This document shows, in pieces, positions 1 to 7,971 of a stretch of DNA of 64,000 bases. The position numbers were made by a program, and so were the translations under genes. Within the stretch, counting starts at the first letter, position 1; each line of letters starts with the position of its first letter. Source of the DNA: a bacterium. GTDB taxonomy: Bacteria; Oederibacteriota; JAAXVQ01; JAUVAV01. The notes beneath the pieces are model-generated. The model was not told the origin of the DNA. It ran no database searches and worked only from the letters and a program-made list of their open reading frames with translations. The stretch is taken from the NCBI GenBank assembly GCA_021108215.1, contig JAIORK010000029.1:62001-126000 (forward strand). The letters run 5' to 3'.

Positions 1-173
1 TTCCGTGGGGCACCGGTTGATTTCGATGATTGTCTTATGTTGGTCAAAGCAAACAGGATAAAACTGATATAACCGCGCTTAAGGAACGTTTTTTGGAAAC
101 TGCGATGTACGATGTCTCGGAAGAAAGAATTGTTCGCAATTTGGAGTGTTTTTTGAAAAGGGTGAAGGAGTAA
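1..173 (+). pseudogene. 3' end of an unidentified gene, split by an apparent frameshift
   Basis: Two overlapping reading frames look like one protein tail. Frame 1 reads from the window edge to a stop at 70-72 (FRGAPVDFDDCLMLVKANR...). Frame 3 is open from about 30 to the stop at 171-173 (...ITALKERFLETAMYDVSEE..., ending FLKRVKE). Joining them near 50-62 gives a plausible acidic/helical C-terminus, so one base seems lost or gained there. The stop lies 4 nt before the next start, so the two genes form an operon. From the family of that neighbour I suspect a nucleotidyltransferase-type protein, but the visible part has no catalytic motif. It could be a true pseudogene or an assembly error. Confidence 0.45.
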
Positions 174-177
174 ATCT

Positions 178-843
178 GTGAAAAATACTGATTTATTACA
201 GCGGTTGACTAAATTGGGATTTCCTCTGTTTCATGTGGATGATTTACAGGCAAATGAAACAATTGCGGAATTGGCGAAGAGTCATGATGATCGCTTGTGG
301 GAAGGGTTCCCGATTGTGCTTGCCAATGCAAGCAAAGACCATCTTTTTGATTTTGACACAACCCAAACTATATTGAAGAATAAAAAAGACTATAATGATT
401 TTTATTCACTTTTTTTGATCTCCTTAGCACTTTATAAACATATGAATTTAAAAACTTCCTGGATCAATGCGCTCTATGACAATATAAAATTTATTGATGA
501 AGAAAAAATAGACTTCATTGTTGCTCAGTTGGCAACCAGAGAGAAAATTTACATTGCTGAAAAATATCTGGAACCCGAGAGACTTGAAAACACTTTTAAT
601 AATTATTTTAGTCAAAACACGATTCGTGACAAGCAAATGAAAATGGATTATGAGGAACTTTCGCTTGAATATGCAATGTCTAAAATATTCACTGCCCGTC
701 AGAAAGAAATATTTTTGAAACGTGCTCATGGTAAAAAAATGACAAAAACCGAGCGGGAATATTATTATCGCGTGATTAAAAAAAAAGCTGTAGCTTTAGC
801 AAATAACGACCTGCATATTTTAGCCCGAAAGGCTATTTCTTGA
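178..843 (+). CDS. Hypothetical protein, probable partner of a nucleotidyltransferase-like gene
   Basis: This encodes 221 aa with a GTG start and a clear AAGGAG Shine-Dalgarno at 165-170. The N-terminal two thirds are helical and acidic and match no domain I can name. The C-terminal ~55 residues (FTARQKEIFLKRAHGKKMTK, then EREYYYRVIKKK) resemble a small helix-turn-helix seen at the end of hypothetical proteins encoded beside nucleotidyltransferase genes in archaea and bacteria. DNA binding or a toxin-antitoxin-like role is therefore possible, but this is inference from recalled family resemblance. The gene is more AT-rich than the following genes, which fits an accessory module. It follows the frameshifted fragment after only 4 nt. 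Confidence 0.6.
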   Translation: MKNTDLLQRLTKLGFPLFHVDDLQANETIAELAKSHDDRLWEGFPIVLANASKDHLFDFDTTQTILKNKKDYNDFYSLFLISLALYKHMNLKTSWINALYDNIKFIDEEKIDFIVAQLATREKIYIAEKYLEPERLENTFNNYFSQNTIRDKQMKMDYEELSLEYAMSKIFTARQKEIFLKRAHGKKMTKTEREYYYRVIKKKAVALANNDLHILARKAIS

Positions 844-888
844 GAGGTGCGGTATACTGTACCCCTACAGTTATTTTAAAGGGAAAAT

Positions 889-2145
889 ATGAACCGAAAA
901 ACAAAATCACCCTTCCCGCCGCTGCGTGCCTTAATTTTTGATATGGATGGAACGCTTTACCGCAGCAGTGAACTGAACCGCCGTTATGATGAATCCATGG
1001 TCCGGTTTTTGTCCCGGGAACGCAATCTGACCTATTCGGAAGCCAAGTACCTGTTTGAAAAAACCTACTGTATGTTAATTCGTAAGCTGGGGCGCATGCC
1101 TTCTAAACTTTTTACACTAACCCAGCTGGGCGCGTGCGACCGGAAATGGGCGCGTCTTCACGGTGCCAAAGTACTGCCCGGAGAAATATTGAAATTTGAT
1201 CCCCGACTGCGCCGTGTGCTGCATAAACTCCGGGAATCGTTCCAGCTGGCCATTGTGACCAACAATCATGCGAAGAATATGCACGCGACTTTAGGCGCCC
1301 TGGGTATTGATGATTGTTTTGATTATGTGGCCTCACTTACTGACAGCGGTATTTATAAGCCTTCATCCAAATTGTATGCGATTGCAGCCAAAGCCATGTC
1401 AGTGGATTATGCTTTTTGTCTTTCAATTGGGGACCGCTTTGATCTGGATCTTGCACCTGCCGCAGATATCGGCATGCATACTCTGCTGGTGGATAAAATG
1501 GAAAATATTTACCAGCTTTCGGAAATTTTGCACAATGCGACTGCTGAAAAAATTTCTATCAAGCATCCAAAGTTGGCAGGCCCGGCGATTAATCAGGCTG
1601 CCGCGCAATTGAAAAAAGGGCGGTTGGTGGTGATTCCGACAGATACGGTTTATGGTCTGGCTGCGGTACCGGAGCGTACGGCTGTTGAACGGATTTTTCG
1701 TGCCAAAGGCCGTTCGAAAAACAGCCCCATTCCTATATTATTAAGTCATCACAGGCAGGCTGAAAAAATTGCAAAGGTGAGTAAGACGGCGAAAAAGCTT
1801 ATGCAGCTGCACTGGCCCGGTGGCTTGACTATTGTACTGCCCGTGAAAAAAGGTTCGAAAATGGGTGTGTTGGCCGGTGGCGGACGTACCGTGGCCCTGC
1901 GTGTGCCGGATCATTGGGTCGCCAGGCAGGTAATTGCCAAGGCAGGCGGTGCTTTGGCAGTAACTTCAGCAAACCGTTCCGGCGAGCCGGCACCTGTCGT
2001 TGCCAGGCATATTCACAAAAAGATAGTTGCATTTTCGACGGTTTTATTAGATGCTGGGATGTGTAAGCAAAAAAAACACTCCACGATTGTGCGTGTAAGT
2101 AATCGCAAGGTAGTTATTTTACGTCAGGGAAGCATTGTGCTTTAA
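889..2145 (+). CDS. HAD-family hydrolase fused to a Sua5/YciO/YrdC domain
   Basis: A 418-aa two-domain protein. Residues ~13-215 are a HAD hydrolase: motif I DMDGT with the nucleophile Asp at residue 18 and acid/base Asp at 20, TNNH as motif II, and GDRFDLD as motif IV, similar to pyrimidine 5'-nucleotidase-like HADs. Residues ~225-418 are a YrdC domain with PTDTVYGLAA, RAKGRSKNSP and TSANRSGEPAP. YrdC/Sua5 proteins make threonylcarbamoyl-AMP for the t6A modification of ANN-decoding tRNAs. The two halves are in one continuous frame. The HAD half might hydrolyse a nucleotide or phosphate by-product, but that is speculation. The ATG at 889 directly precedes the HAD start. No other tRNA t6A gene is nearby. 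Confidence 0.88.
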   Translation: MNRKTKSPFPPLRALIFDMDGTLYRSSELNRRYDESMVRFLSRERNLTYSEAKYLFEKTYCMLIRKLGRMPSKLFTLTQLGACDRKWARLHGAKVLPGEILKFDPRLRRVLHKLRESFQLAIVTNNHAKNMHATLGALGIDDCFDYVASLTDSGIYKPSSKLYAIAAKAMSVDYAFCLSIGDRFDLDLAPAADIGMHTLLVDKMENIYQLSEILHNATAEKISIKHPKLAGPAINQAAAQLKKGRLVVIPTDTVYGLAAVPERTAVERIFRAKGRSKNSPIPILLSHHRQAEKIAKVSKTAKKLMQLHWPGGLTIVLPVKKGSKMGVLAGGGRTVALRVPDHWVARQVIAKAGGALAVTSANRSGEPAPVVARHIHKKIVAFSTVLLDAGMCKQKKHSTIVRVSNRKVVILRQGSIVL

Positions 2146-2243
2146 CTTGAAGTTACATAATTTAAGTTGAAGTGTTTGAATGGATTTTTATTTGTACGCA
2201 AAGACATAAGTGGGAAATCACAGGCAGTCAAAGGACGGCAACC

Positions 2244-2798
2244 ATGTCTGCGAAAAGAAAATATGATAAACACACCCATCTGATGCTACGGTTTCAAAAT
2301 GGCGATGAGAGTGCTTTTAGAAGTCTGCTCATCAGCTATAAAAACCGTGTCTATGCACTTTGCTATCGTTTTTTTCAGAATCAAGCAGCTGCGGAAGAAG
2401 CTTGTCAGGATAGTTTTCATAAGATCTATGTTTCGCGCGATTCCTTCCAGCCGGAAGGCGCTTTTGTCATCTGGCTTTTTGCGATTGTCAATCAGGTGCT
2501 GCAAAGCAGCCGCCACTTGGGCGGGAATCTTAAACTTGAGCCTGTAACCCGGAAAAACCTCAAAGCATATCATACCCAATCCATTGAATCGCAGACCACA
2601 ATCCGACGCGCCATGGCAGCATTGAGCAATGAGGAGCGGTTGACCCTATTACTTGACCACTGGGAGAAACTCTCTATTCCTGAAATTAGTGAAATTTTAA
2701 ATCGTAATCCTCTGGCAGTTGAGTCTATTCTTTTTAAAGCCAGGGCCAAGCTGCGTATCAAGCTGGCAGCTTATACCGAACCGGTTGGTGTGAGGTAG
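2244..2798 (+). CDS. ECF-type RNA polymerase sigma factor
   Basis: 184 aa from the ATG at 2244, chosen over the upstream GTG (2172) because AAGGA lies 8 nt before it and the extra 24 residues do not resemble the family. Region 2 is visible around residues 10-80 (NRVYALCYRFF, AAEEACQDSFHKIYV). Region 4 covers the last ~65 residues (LSNEERLTLLLDHWEKLSIP, EISEILNRNP, then a recognition-helix-like FKARAKLR). This is the normal size for an extracytoplasmic-function sigma factor. The gene is followed after 2 nt by a zinc-finger anti-sigma gene, the classic pairing. Its regulon cannot be read from this window; the pilus and PAS-sensor genes just downstream on the other strand are candidates only by proximity. 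Confidence 0.88.
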   Translation: MSAKRKYDKHTHLMLRFQNGDESAFRSLLISYKNRVYALCYRFFQNQAAAEEACQDSFHKIYVSRDSFQPEGAFVIWLFAIVNQVLQSSRHLGGNLKLEPVTRKNLKAYHTQSIESQTTIRRAMAALSNEERLTLLLDHWEKLSIPEISEILNRNPLAVESILFKARAKLRIKLAAYTEPVGVR

Positions 2799-2800
2799 GT

Positions 2801-3067
2801 ATGGACTGTAAAATTTGCCGCGAAAATATCCATGATTTTATAAAAGATAACCTAAGCCGGAAAGAAACCGGGCAAATGAATGCACATTTGGATTTTTGTG
2901 CGGAATGCCACCGCGAAGTGGCGCAAGAGCGTAATCTCTCCAGTATGATGAATCAATGGGAAGTCCCCAAGACCGGTAAGGGATTTGATCTGCGCTTAGA
3001 TGAGCGTCTGGCGCAAGAACGCAACCGTCCCCACAGCTGGTTCCGCCGATTGTTCTCTGTGAATTAA
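2801..3067 (+). CDS. Putative zinc-finger (zf-HC2) anti-sigma factor
   Basis: 88 aa. The N-terminus has the anti-sigma zinc-binding pattern: C3/C6 near the start, then HLDFCAEC (H-x3-C-x2-C) around residues 28-35. The remainder is charged and ends in SWFRRLFSVN. It is encoded 2 nt after the sigma factor and is probably translationally coupled to it. Unlike many members of this family there is no transmembrane helix, so it would act in the cytoplasm, perhaps responding to redox or metal state through the Zn-Cys site. The role is inferred from the motif and from gene pairing. Confidence 0.8.
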   Translation: MDCKICRENIHDFIKDNLSRKETGQMNAHLDFCAECHREVAQERNLSSMMNQWEVPKTGKGFDLRLDERLAQERNRPHSWFRRLFSVN

Positions 3068-3082
3068 ATAATCCAGATATGT

Positions 3083-3529
3083 TTATATTCCGAGTTGCTT
3101 TTTGGCCCAATCAGTAATAACTTGTAACCCTTTGCTGGCAATGGGAGCTTCATTATATGCAATGACTGCATTGGTGGCGGAGACTTCGAACCCATCTGGT
3201 TTGGCAATTCGGAAAAAGCCAATAGCGGGAACCGTATAGGTTACTGTTTTGATTCTGCCTTTTTCACGCCTGCCTGTAGAATGGGGATTATTATCAGGAT
3301 TATGCTCAGGGAAGATACCACGTAATTCTTTTTTTTGTTTTTCCCATTTGGTATGATTAAAATCGCTCTCTAACCAAGCAGCCCTGCGCGCTGCCATCTC
3401 ACATTTGAGCTGGGCGCTGCCGATCATGACAAGCTGCATGATGCCCATGATAAACATCGTGAAAAGAAACATTACCAGCACCAGTTCAACAAAAGACTGG
3501 CCTTTTTGCGAGCAGATTAGCTTTTTCAT
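3083..3529 (-). CDS. TadE-like pilus assembly protein
   Basis: 148 aa. The N-terminus KKLICSQKGQSFVELVLVMF is a prepilin-like signal: a GQSFVEL cleavage region with Glu at about +5, followed by one hydrophobic helix (~residues 14-36). The rest is a small periplasmic domain with few cysteines. TadE/TadF proteins are pseudopilins processed by the prepilin peptidase and support Flp pilus assembly. Its start overlaps the stop of the upstream PAS gene by 4 nt (ATGA), so the two are co-transcribed. Two Flp pilins and a prepilin peptidase lie just beyond, on the other strand. It ends convergently with the anti-sigma gene, leaving 15 nt between them. Confidence 0.8.
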   Translation of the reverse strand: MKKLICSQKGQSFVELVLVMFLFTMFIMGIMQLVMIGSAQLKCEMAARRAAWLESDFNHTKWEKQKKELRGIFPEHNPDNNPHSTGRREKGRIKTVTYTVPAIGFFRIAKPDGFEVSATNAVIAYNEAPIASKGLQVITDWAKKQLGI

Positions 3530-4476
3530 GCCAGGGAGATAAGCGCTATTTCCCAGTTTTCGCTTGCCGGTGTAAAAACAATTTTCACCGGCAGGGCCGG
3601 TCCCTTGCCGCCCAAGACAAGGCGTTCTTCTTGGGGATGCCCCGGCTGCTTGATCGCTGTTTGATAAAAATTCATCATGGGACGCGGCAGGGGTGATTGC
3701 ATGACATGCATGCCGGTTAATTCCTCAACGCGGCAGTTGAGCAGTTCAAGCGCCAGGCTGTTGGCTGCGATAATCTTATTGTTGCGGTCAATCGCCAGTA
3801 CTGCATGCCGCATTTCAGAGAGTAAGAGTTCGGCAGTATGCCGGGCACTTCCGCTTTTCGCTGACTGACTTGTTGGTTGGATCTCGGCCCGCCGGCGAGG
3901 ATCTGTCAGGTCATAGCGACGCAAGCGCAGCAATGCAAAAAGCGCAATCAAGAGAGACGCGGCAATAATCAGGATATAAAAACGTACAGAGAAAGCATTG
4001 GAATTCTGGACCAGACCGGTCTCATCGAAAAAAGCACGGAAATAAAGCTCGTCATCATGCACCATGGGAACCAGGACGATGGTATACAATCGTCCATCCT
4101 GCTTTGTTCGGCTGACTTCCGGTGAGACCGGGCGGGGACCTTTGTACGGTTTGGTCGCCTGGCTCAACATGTTGGGATTACTATGCAGAATAATCTTGCC
4201 GGTTTTTTCAAATACCGCGCACTTCTGGAGTTGGGGATGCGTCGTGCGGCTCTCCTTGAGCACGGAGAGTGCCGCCAAATCATCTTCTGCTGTCATCGCG
4301 CGGCTCAGCTGGTTGGAAAGGTCCTGCGCAATCTGGGTTTTATATTTTTTAGACTCAGCTTTGAATTGATTTTTGGAAATGCCGGTTAAATAACTCATCG
4401 CACTCCATTGCAGGATAAAAGCGGCAATGAAGATACCAAGACCAATGGCCAAACGAGGGGTGAGCATTTTCTGCAT
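3526..4476 (-). CDS. Membrane-bound PAS-domain sensor without output domain
   Basis: 316 aa from the ATG at 4476, preceded by a GGAGGATG Shine-Dalgarno; the open frame extends upstream but has no comparable start. The order is: TM helix 1 (~residues 10-30), an extracytoplasmic region of ~130 aa, TM helix 2 (FYILIIAASLLIALFALL, ~residues 165-185), then a PAS domain near the C-terminus (HAVLAIDRNNKIIAANSLAL). There is no kinase, GGDEF or methyl-accepting domain after the PAS, and the protein stops at its end. It may signal by protein contact. It is coupled (ATGA overlap) to the TadE-like gene, which suggests a link to pilus or surface sensing. Confidence 0.75.
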   Translation of the reverse strand: MQKMLTPRLAIGLGIFIAAFILQWSAMSYLTGISKNQFKAESKKYKTQIAQDLSNQLSRAMTAEDDLAALSVLKESRTTHPQLQKCAVFEKTGKIILHSNPNMLSQATKPYKGPRPVSPEVSRTKQDGRLYTIVLVPMVHDDELYFRAFFDETGLVQNSNAFSVRFYILIIAASLLIALFALLRLRRYDLTDPRRRAEIQPTSQSAKSGSARHTAELLLSEMRHAVLAIDRNNKIIAANSLALELLNCRVEELTGMHVMQSPLPRPMMNFYQTAIKQPGHPQEERLVLGGKGPALPVKIVFTPASENWEIALISLA

Positions 4477-4678
4477 AAAGCATCCTCCACTAAAATGATT
4501 GTCGCTGCATACCCAGATGTGACCTATCACGTCCCGGGTTATTTTTCTTGCTTCGATGGTAAAAAGTATTATATAGTTTGATTGAAAAAAAAACAACTTA
4601 TGTGCAATAAAATCACAATATATCAGTCTAATGTATTAGACGTAGAAAAACCTATTTCCATGCATGGGAAAATAGATT

Positions 4679-4846
4679 ATGATAATTAAACGCTTGATAA
4701 TTGAGGAAGATGCCCAAGCCATGACCGAGTATATCCTGGTGACTGCCGCGATTGTGCTGGCTTTGACCGGGGTTTTAGCTGCCTGGAAACTACCCATTGC
4801 CAAGTATTTAAACAAAATGGCACAGGTGCTGGTGAAAACGCGATAA
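4679..4846 (+). CDS. Small Flp/Tad-type pilin-like protein
   Basis: A 55-aa ORF starting MIIKRLIIEEDAQAMTEYIL. A short basic N-terminus is followed by EEDAQAMTEY and one hydrophobic helix (ILVTAAIVLALTGVLAAW), the layout of type IVb Flp pilins (G-x4-EY motif). Here Ala replaces the usual Gly before the cleavage site, so processing may be atypical. It lies 34 nt before a second, more canonical pilin (AQGMVEYI), and the two share the EE-x-AQ-M-EYIL core, which suggests tandem duplication and divergence. The upstream Shine-Dalgarno is weak. It could be a minor pilin. Confidence 0.65.
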   Translation: MIIKRLIIEEDAQAMTEYILVTAAIVLALTGVLAAWKLPIAKYLNKMAQVLVKTR

Positions 4847-4880
4847 ATTGTTTTAACTATAAAATATCGAGGTGATAGAG

Positions 4881-5063
4881 ATGAAAAAGATGTTGAAAAA
4901 ATTGGTGGTAGAAGAAGAAGCGCAGGGCATGGTGGAATATATCCTGATTATTGCGGTGGTAGCTTTGGTGGTTATCGGCAGTATCCGGTTGTTTGGTTCG
5001 AGATTAAGTACATTATTTACAGAGAAAGCAGATGAATTAGTGGATCAGGCCAATCCTAAATGA
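4881..5063 (+). CDS. Flp family type IVb pilin
   Basis: 60 aa from the ATG at 4881, with GAGGTGAT just upstream (4869-4876). That makes the alternative GTG at 4872 unlikely, since it lies inside the ribosome-binding site. Features: leader MKKMLKKLVVEEEAQG, predicted cleavage after Gly, mature start MVEYILIIAVVALVVIG with the conserved Glu-Tyr, one hydrophobic helix, then a short polar tail. This is the usual size and pattern of the major Flp pilin of tight-adherence (Tad) systems. It would be cut by the prepilin peptidase encoded at 5541. The ATPase, secretin and TadB/TadC genes are not nearby. Confidence 0.88.
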   Translation: MKKMLKKLVVEEEAQGMVEYILIIAVVALVVIGSIRLFGSRLSTLFTEKADELVDQANPK

Positions 5064-5110
5064 TTCGGTCCTGGAAAAATTAAATGAAAGATGATTTTTT
5101 GATGAAGTCT

Positions 5111-5449
5111 GTTTAAGCTATTGAGCAAGTACGCTGCCAGGATTCGGATGTCGGCATTTTTCGCATTAGGTTTCATCATCAGTTTTTATGTTATACATAT
5201 CCCCGTCCTGGGTAATGTCCTTTGGCAGCACACGCGCTCAATAGCTTGATCAGGTCATTTCGTGGTTTTTATATCATCACACGATCCAGACCTGTGCGCA
5301 TTGTTTCTCTGCTTTGCTGCAAAGGGGCCATAAATATTACGGGGACATAAAAATAGCAGCCTGCAATGAGTCGCCGGTTGCTGAATAAGCCTGCCAGGCC
5401 ATACCCCAGCAGCGTATTTGTTCAACAATACACACAGGTCTGTTTTATT
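5111..5449. repeat. Compound palindromic region between pilin and prepilin peptidase genes
   Basis: This is most of the 477-nt gap between the pilin and the peptidase gene and has no credible ORF. It holds two inverted-repeat units. The first has 12-bp perfect arms AAGCTATTGAGC (5115-5126) and GCTCAATAGCTT (5236-5247), with inner GCTGCCA/TGGCAGC arms at 5133 and 5223. The second has ~19-bp arms starting CAGACCTGTG (5287) and ending CACAGGTCTG (5442). Family-F repeat F1 follows directly. It could be an array of mobile palindromes or a structured RNA; the sequence alone does not decide. Confidence 0.6.
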
Positions 5450-5502
5450 GTGCTGGCGCGAACACAATGGGCAGCTTGCCCGGTAAGCCTGTGGATTTTT
5501 AT
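5450..5502. repeat. Family F palindromic repeat, copy F1 (uninterrupted)
   Basis: The sequence GCGCGAACACAATGGGCAGC... TTGCCCGGTAAGCCTGTGG... recurs at 60886-60969. Two small hairpins are visible (GGGCA/TGCCC and GCTT/AAGC). This copy lacks the 31-nt insert found in the second copy and so serves as the empty site. It lies 39 nt before the prepilin peptidase start. Confidence 0.8.
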
Positions 5503-5540
5503 ATACAATTATTTGAAAATTAATTTATAAGGCGACTCTT

Positions 5541-6062
5541 TTGGGACTATCTTTAGAAATTAGTATTATTTTAAGTATCATTTTGGCTATTGCCGTTGTG
5601 ACAGATCTTCGCAGACACAAGGTCTATAACTGGCTGACATTTCCGTCTTTGTTGCTCGGACTGGCTTTGCATACATCGTTGCAAGGCTGGTCCGGGCTTT
5701 TTTTAGCATTGCTTGGATTGGCTGTCGGGTTATTCGTTTTCCTGCCTGCTTTTGTCTGGGGCGGAATGGGGGCCGGGGATATTAAATTAATGGCAGTGGT
5801 TGGGGTATTCACGGGTTGGCAATTTACCCTTAATACGGCGGTGTATGCGGCTCTGGCCGGGGGCCTACTCGCAATCATTTTTTTGCTGGTAAAAGGTGAA
5901 CTCTGGAAAACCCTGAAAAATATCGGCCGCTTTATCCGTTCCTTAATGGTTCCTAAATTAGTTGTTGAGCCGCTCTCGAAAAAACATCCTATGCCGTACG
6001 CGATCATGATTGCAGCCGGTGTTGTAGCAGCCTATTTTCTTCCGCCATTGCTTGAGTTTTAA
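5541..6062 (+). CDS. Prepilin peptidase, A24A family (TadV/CpaA-like)
   Basis: 173 aa, start TTG with AAGGCG upstream (5529-5534). This is the short A24 form without the methyltransferase domain. The two catalytic aspartates are in VVTDLRRHKVYN (Asp ~22) and GMGAGDIKLMA (GxGD, Asp ~79), with six or so hydrophobic helices. The enzyme sits in the inner membrane and cuts the leader of Flp pilins and TadE-type pseudopilins, here most likely the products of 4679, 4881, 3083 and 39483. It ends convergently with the DUF4139 gene, 6 nt apart. Confidence 0.9.
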   Translation: MGLSLEISIILSIILAIAVVTDLRRHKVYNWLTFPSLLLGLALHTSLQGWSGLFLALLGLAVGLFVFLPAFVWGGMGAGDIKLMAVVGVFTGWQFTLNTAVYAALAGGLLAIIFLLVKGELWKTLKNIGRFIRSLMVPKLVVEPLSKKHPMPYAIMIAAGVVAAYFLPPLLEF

Positions 6063-6068
6063 AAAAAA

Positions 6069-7697
6069 TTATAATCCCATGATTCCCGGGTTTTTGGGAT
6101 AGACGACCGTGAAGTTAAGTGTGATCTCTTTTTTTTCACCCGGCGCCAGGTCAATCAACCATTGCAACACACCCTCACGGTCCTGGTGTTTTTTTGTTTG
6201 CGGTTTGGGATTTATGTCAACATCCTTGACCTCGATTTTATCAGTGCGCGAGACCGGGATCGTATCCAACACTTCCAGTTGAACCGTCCGGTCTTTTAAA
6301 TTTTCCAGTGTGATGGTAAAAGAGAGCTCGCGTACAATGGATTGGCGCTGGACCATGCCCAATAATGTTTCTTTGACCTTGTCTTTTTTGGATTCGCGTT
6401 TCACCTTGATTTGACGGTCGGCACCTAAGCTGAATTGAAAATCCTCACCAGGTTTTTTATCCGGAAGATAAGTTTTTCCAATATAGCGGCTTCCGAAATG
6501 AACATTGAGATAGCCGGAGAGCAGTTCGCTGTCTGCTTGGGAACGGCAGACGAGGAAAGCCAGCGTATTGGCCTGGGGGACCACCCGGTAGAAAAAATCA
6601 CCTGGCACGGATTTTGTCAGGAGCGGTAAAATGGTCTCCTTGTCCTGGGACTCAATATCCAGTGCTTGAGGGAGTGAATACTCAAAAGCCAGCGGTAGTT
6701 CGGTTTTTTCAGTTTCCAGAAATTCAGCCTGTGGTGCCGGCGCAGACATGGCAGGTGCGGGTTCGCAGCATTCGGCGGCATCCATTTCATCATCATAGTC
6801 CATCGATTTTTTTTCCTTGCGACGGGCAGCACGGTCCATGGATGGAGCTAGCTGCTGCCGGTAGACATCAAGAATCCAGGAATGGATGTCCGGCAGCCCA
6901 ATTCCCTGCATGGGAATGACATTGGAGATTGCCAGTTTGGCAGCCAGCCAATCCTCGCCGGTTTGTTGGACAATCCGGGAGAACATGGTTAGCGTGGGTT
7001 TTTTAAGATCATTGGGGACATTGATTTTGTAAAATGGCTGCCAGCCGGCATCATAAACAATATAACTTGCTTCCAGCTCAATTGTTTGCTCCTTGGCGGC
7101 ATTGAATAAAACCTCAATGACCCGCTTGCTGTGGTCGCCTTGGCTGCAAAGGGATTCACGTGCATGACCCAGTGCGGTGAGTTCTTTGTTGAGTGCAGCC
7201 ATTTGGATTTCGAGTTCCTGCCGTTTTTCATTTGATGCATTAGCATTTTTTTCCAGAAAAACAAGCGTCTCTTCCAATTGGTTTGCACCCGGCATCGCAG
7301 TCTTAAGATCTTTGGGGATTTCCGATTGGGAAAAATGAACCACAGAATGAAGGAAGGCATCGCGCTGGTCGATGACATTCCGGCTTTTTTCTAAACGCCG
7401 GAGTACGGTGCCTTTTTCCTCGATTTGTTCATCCAGTTTTCGGATATTTTCCTGGGGTGCTTCCGGGAGATAGACCTCGCGGTATTGGACGCTATAGATT
7501 TCACCTTCGCCAAATATTTTGGCTGAGACGGAGTCGCCATCGACATTGCAGGCTTCAATATCAATCAATATTTCCTGGAGTCCTTTTTTGAGAGTGGTCT
7601 TGGCTTTGCGTGTGACCTGGGCTTGATTGGTGAACAAAGTGACGGATTCAATAATTGATTCCAGAATTAATGGTGTGATGGTTTCCTGAGCAGGCAT
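6069..7697 (-). CDS. DUF4139 domain protein (mucoidy inhibitor A-like)
   Basis: 542 aa from the ATG at 7697, with GGAGG 8 nt upstream; the longer frame start is rejected. Residues ~20-110 match the N-terminal DUF4140 region (VTLFTNQAQVTRKAKTTL). Residues ~95-190 are coiled coil. The rest is the beta-rich DUF4139 domain, including DAGWQPFYKINVP and the conserved ending WLIDLAPGEKKEITLNFTVV. An acidic/Ala-Pro segment (~residues 295-320) interrupts it. There is no signal peptide, so it is probably cytoplasmic. The biochemical role of this family is unknown; one Pseudomonas-type member was linked to alginate mucoidy. It stands alone, convergent with the prepilin peptidase gene. Confidence 0.85.
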   Translation of the reverse strand: MPAQETITPLILESIIESVTLFTNQAQVTRKAKTTLKKGLQEILIDIEACNVDGDSVSAKIFGEGEIYSVQYREVYLPEAPQENIRKLDEQIEEKGTVLRRLEKSRNVIDQRDAFLHSVVHFSQSEIPKDLKTAMPGANQLEETLVFLEKNANASNEKRQELEIQMAALNKELTALGHARESLCSQGDHSKRVIEVLFNAAKEQTIELEASYIVYDAGWQPFYKINVPNDLKKPTLTMFSRIVQQTGEDWLAAKLAISNVIPMQGIGLPDIHSWILDVYRQQLAPSMDRAARRKEKKSMDYDDEMDAAECCEPAPAMSAPAPQAEFLETEKTELPLAFEYSLPQALDIESQDKETILPLLTKSVPGDFFYRVVPQANTLAFLVCRSQADSELLSGYLNVHFGSRYIGKTYLPDKKPGEDFQFSLGADRQIKVKRESKKDKVKETLLGMVQRQSIVRELSFTITLENLKDRTVQLEVLDTIPVSRTDKIEVKDVDINPKPQTKKHQDREGVLQWLIDLAPGEKKEITLNFTVVYPKNPGIMGL

Positions 7698-7846
7698 GAT
7701 GATGAACCTCCAAAATAATTTTGAATACAACATTATCCCAGAACATTATTTTTTACGCAATGGCTATGTGTCTTTGGGGTTGGTTACTGTATATCGTGTG
7801 GTTTTGTATTGTTACCATTTCGGCGTTTTCTGTTGAAAAAAATGTG

Positions 7847-7866
7847 CGCGCCAGGGCGCGTTTTTT
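7847..7866 (+). terminator. Orphan hairpin with T-run
   Basis: CGCGC-CAGG-GCGCG (7847 to 7860) is followed by six T residues, the form of a Rho-independent terminator. A run of A residues on the other side makes it possibly bidirectional. No plus-strand gene ends upstream of it; it sits in the divergent gap before the collagen-like lipoprotein, so it may attenuate that gene or be left over from a lost gene. Confidence 0.5.
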
Positions 7867-7971
7867 ATAGATATGAAAAAAAATGAAATAATCCGCATGG
7901 AATTTTATCTAAATAAGTCCAAATAACCAGAACTTCGCAAAACACTAAAAAAATATGGGAGGCGTTTAAAA

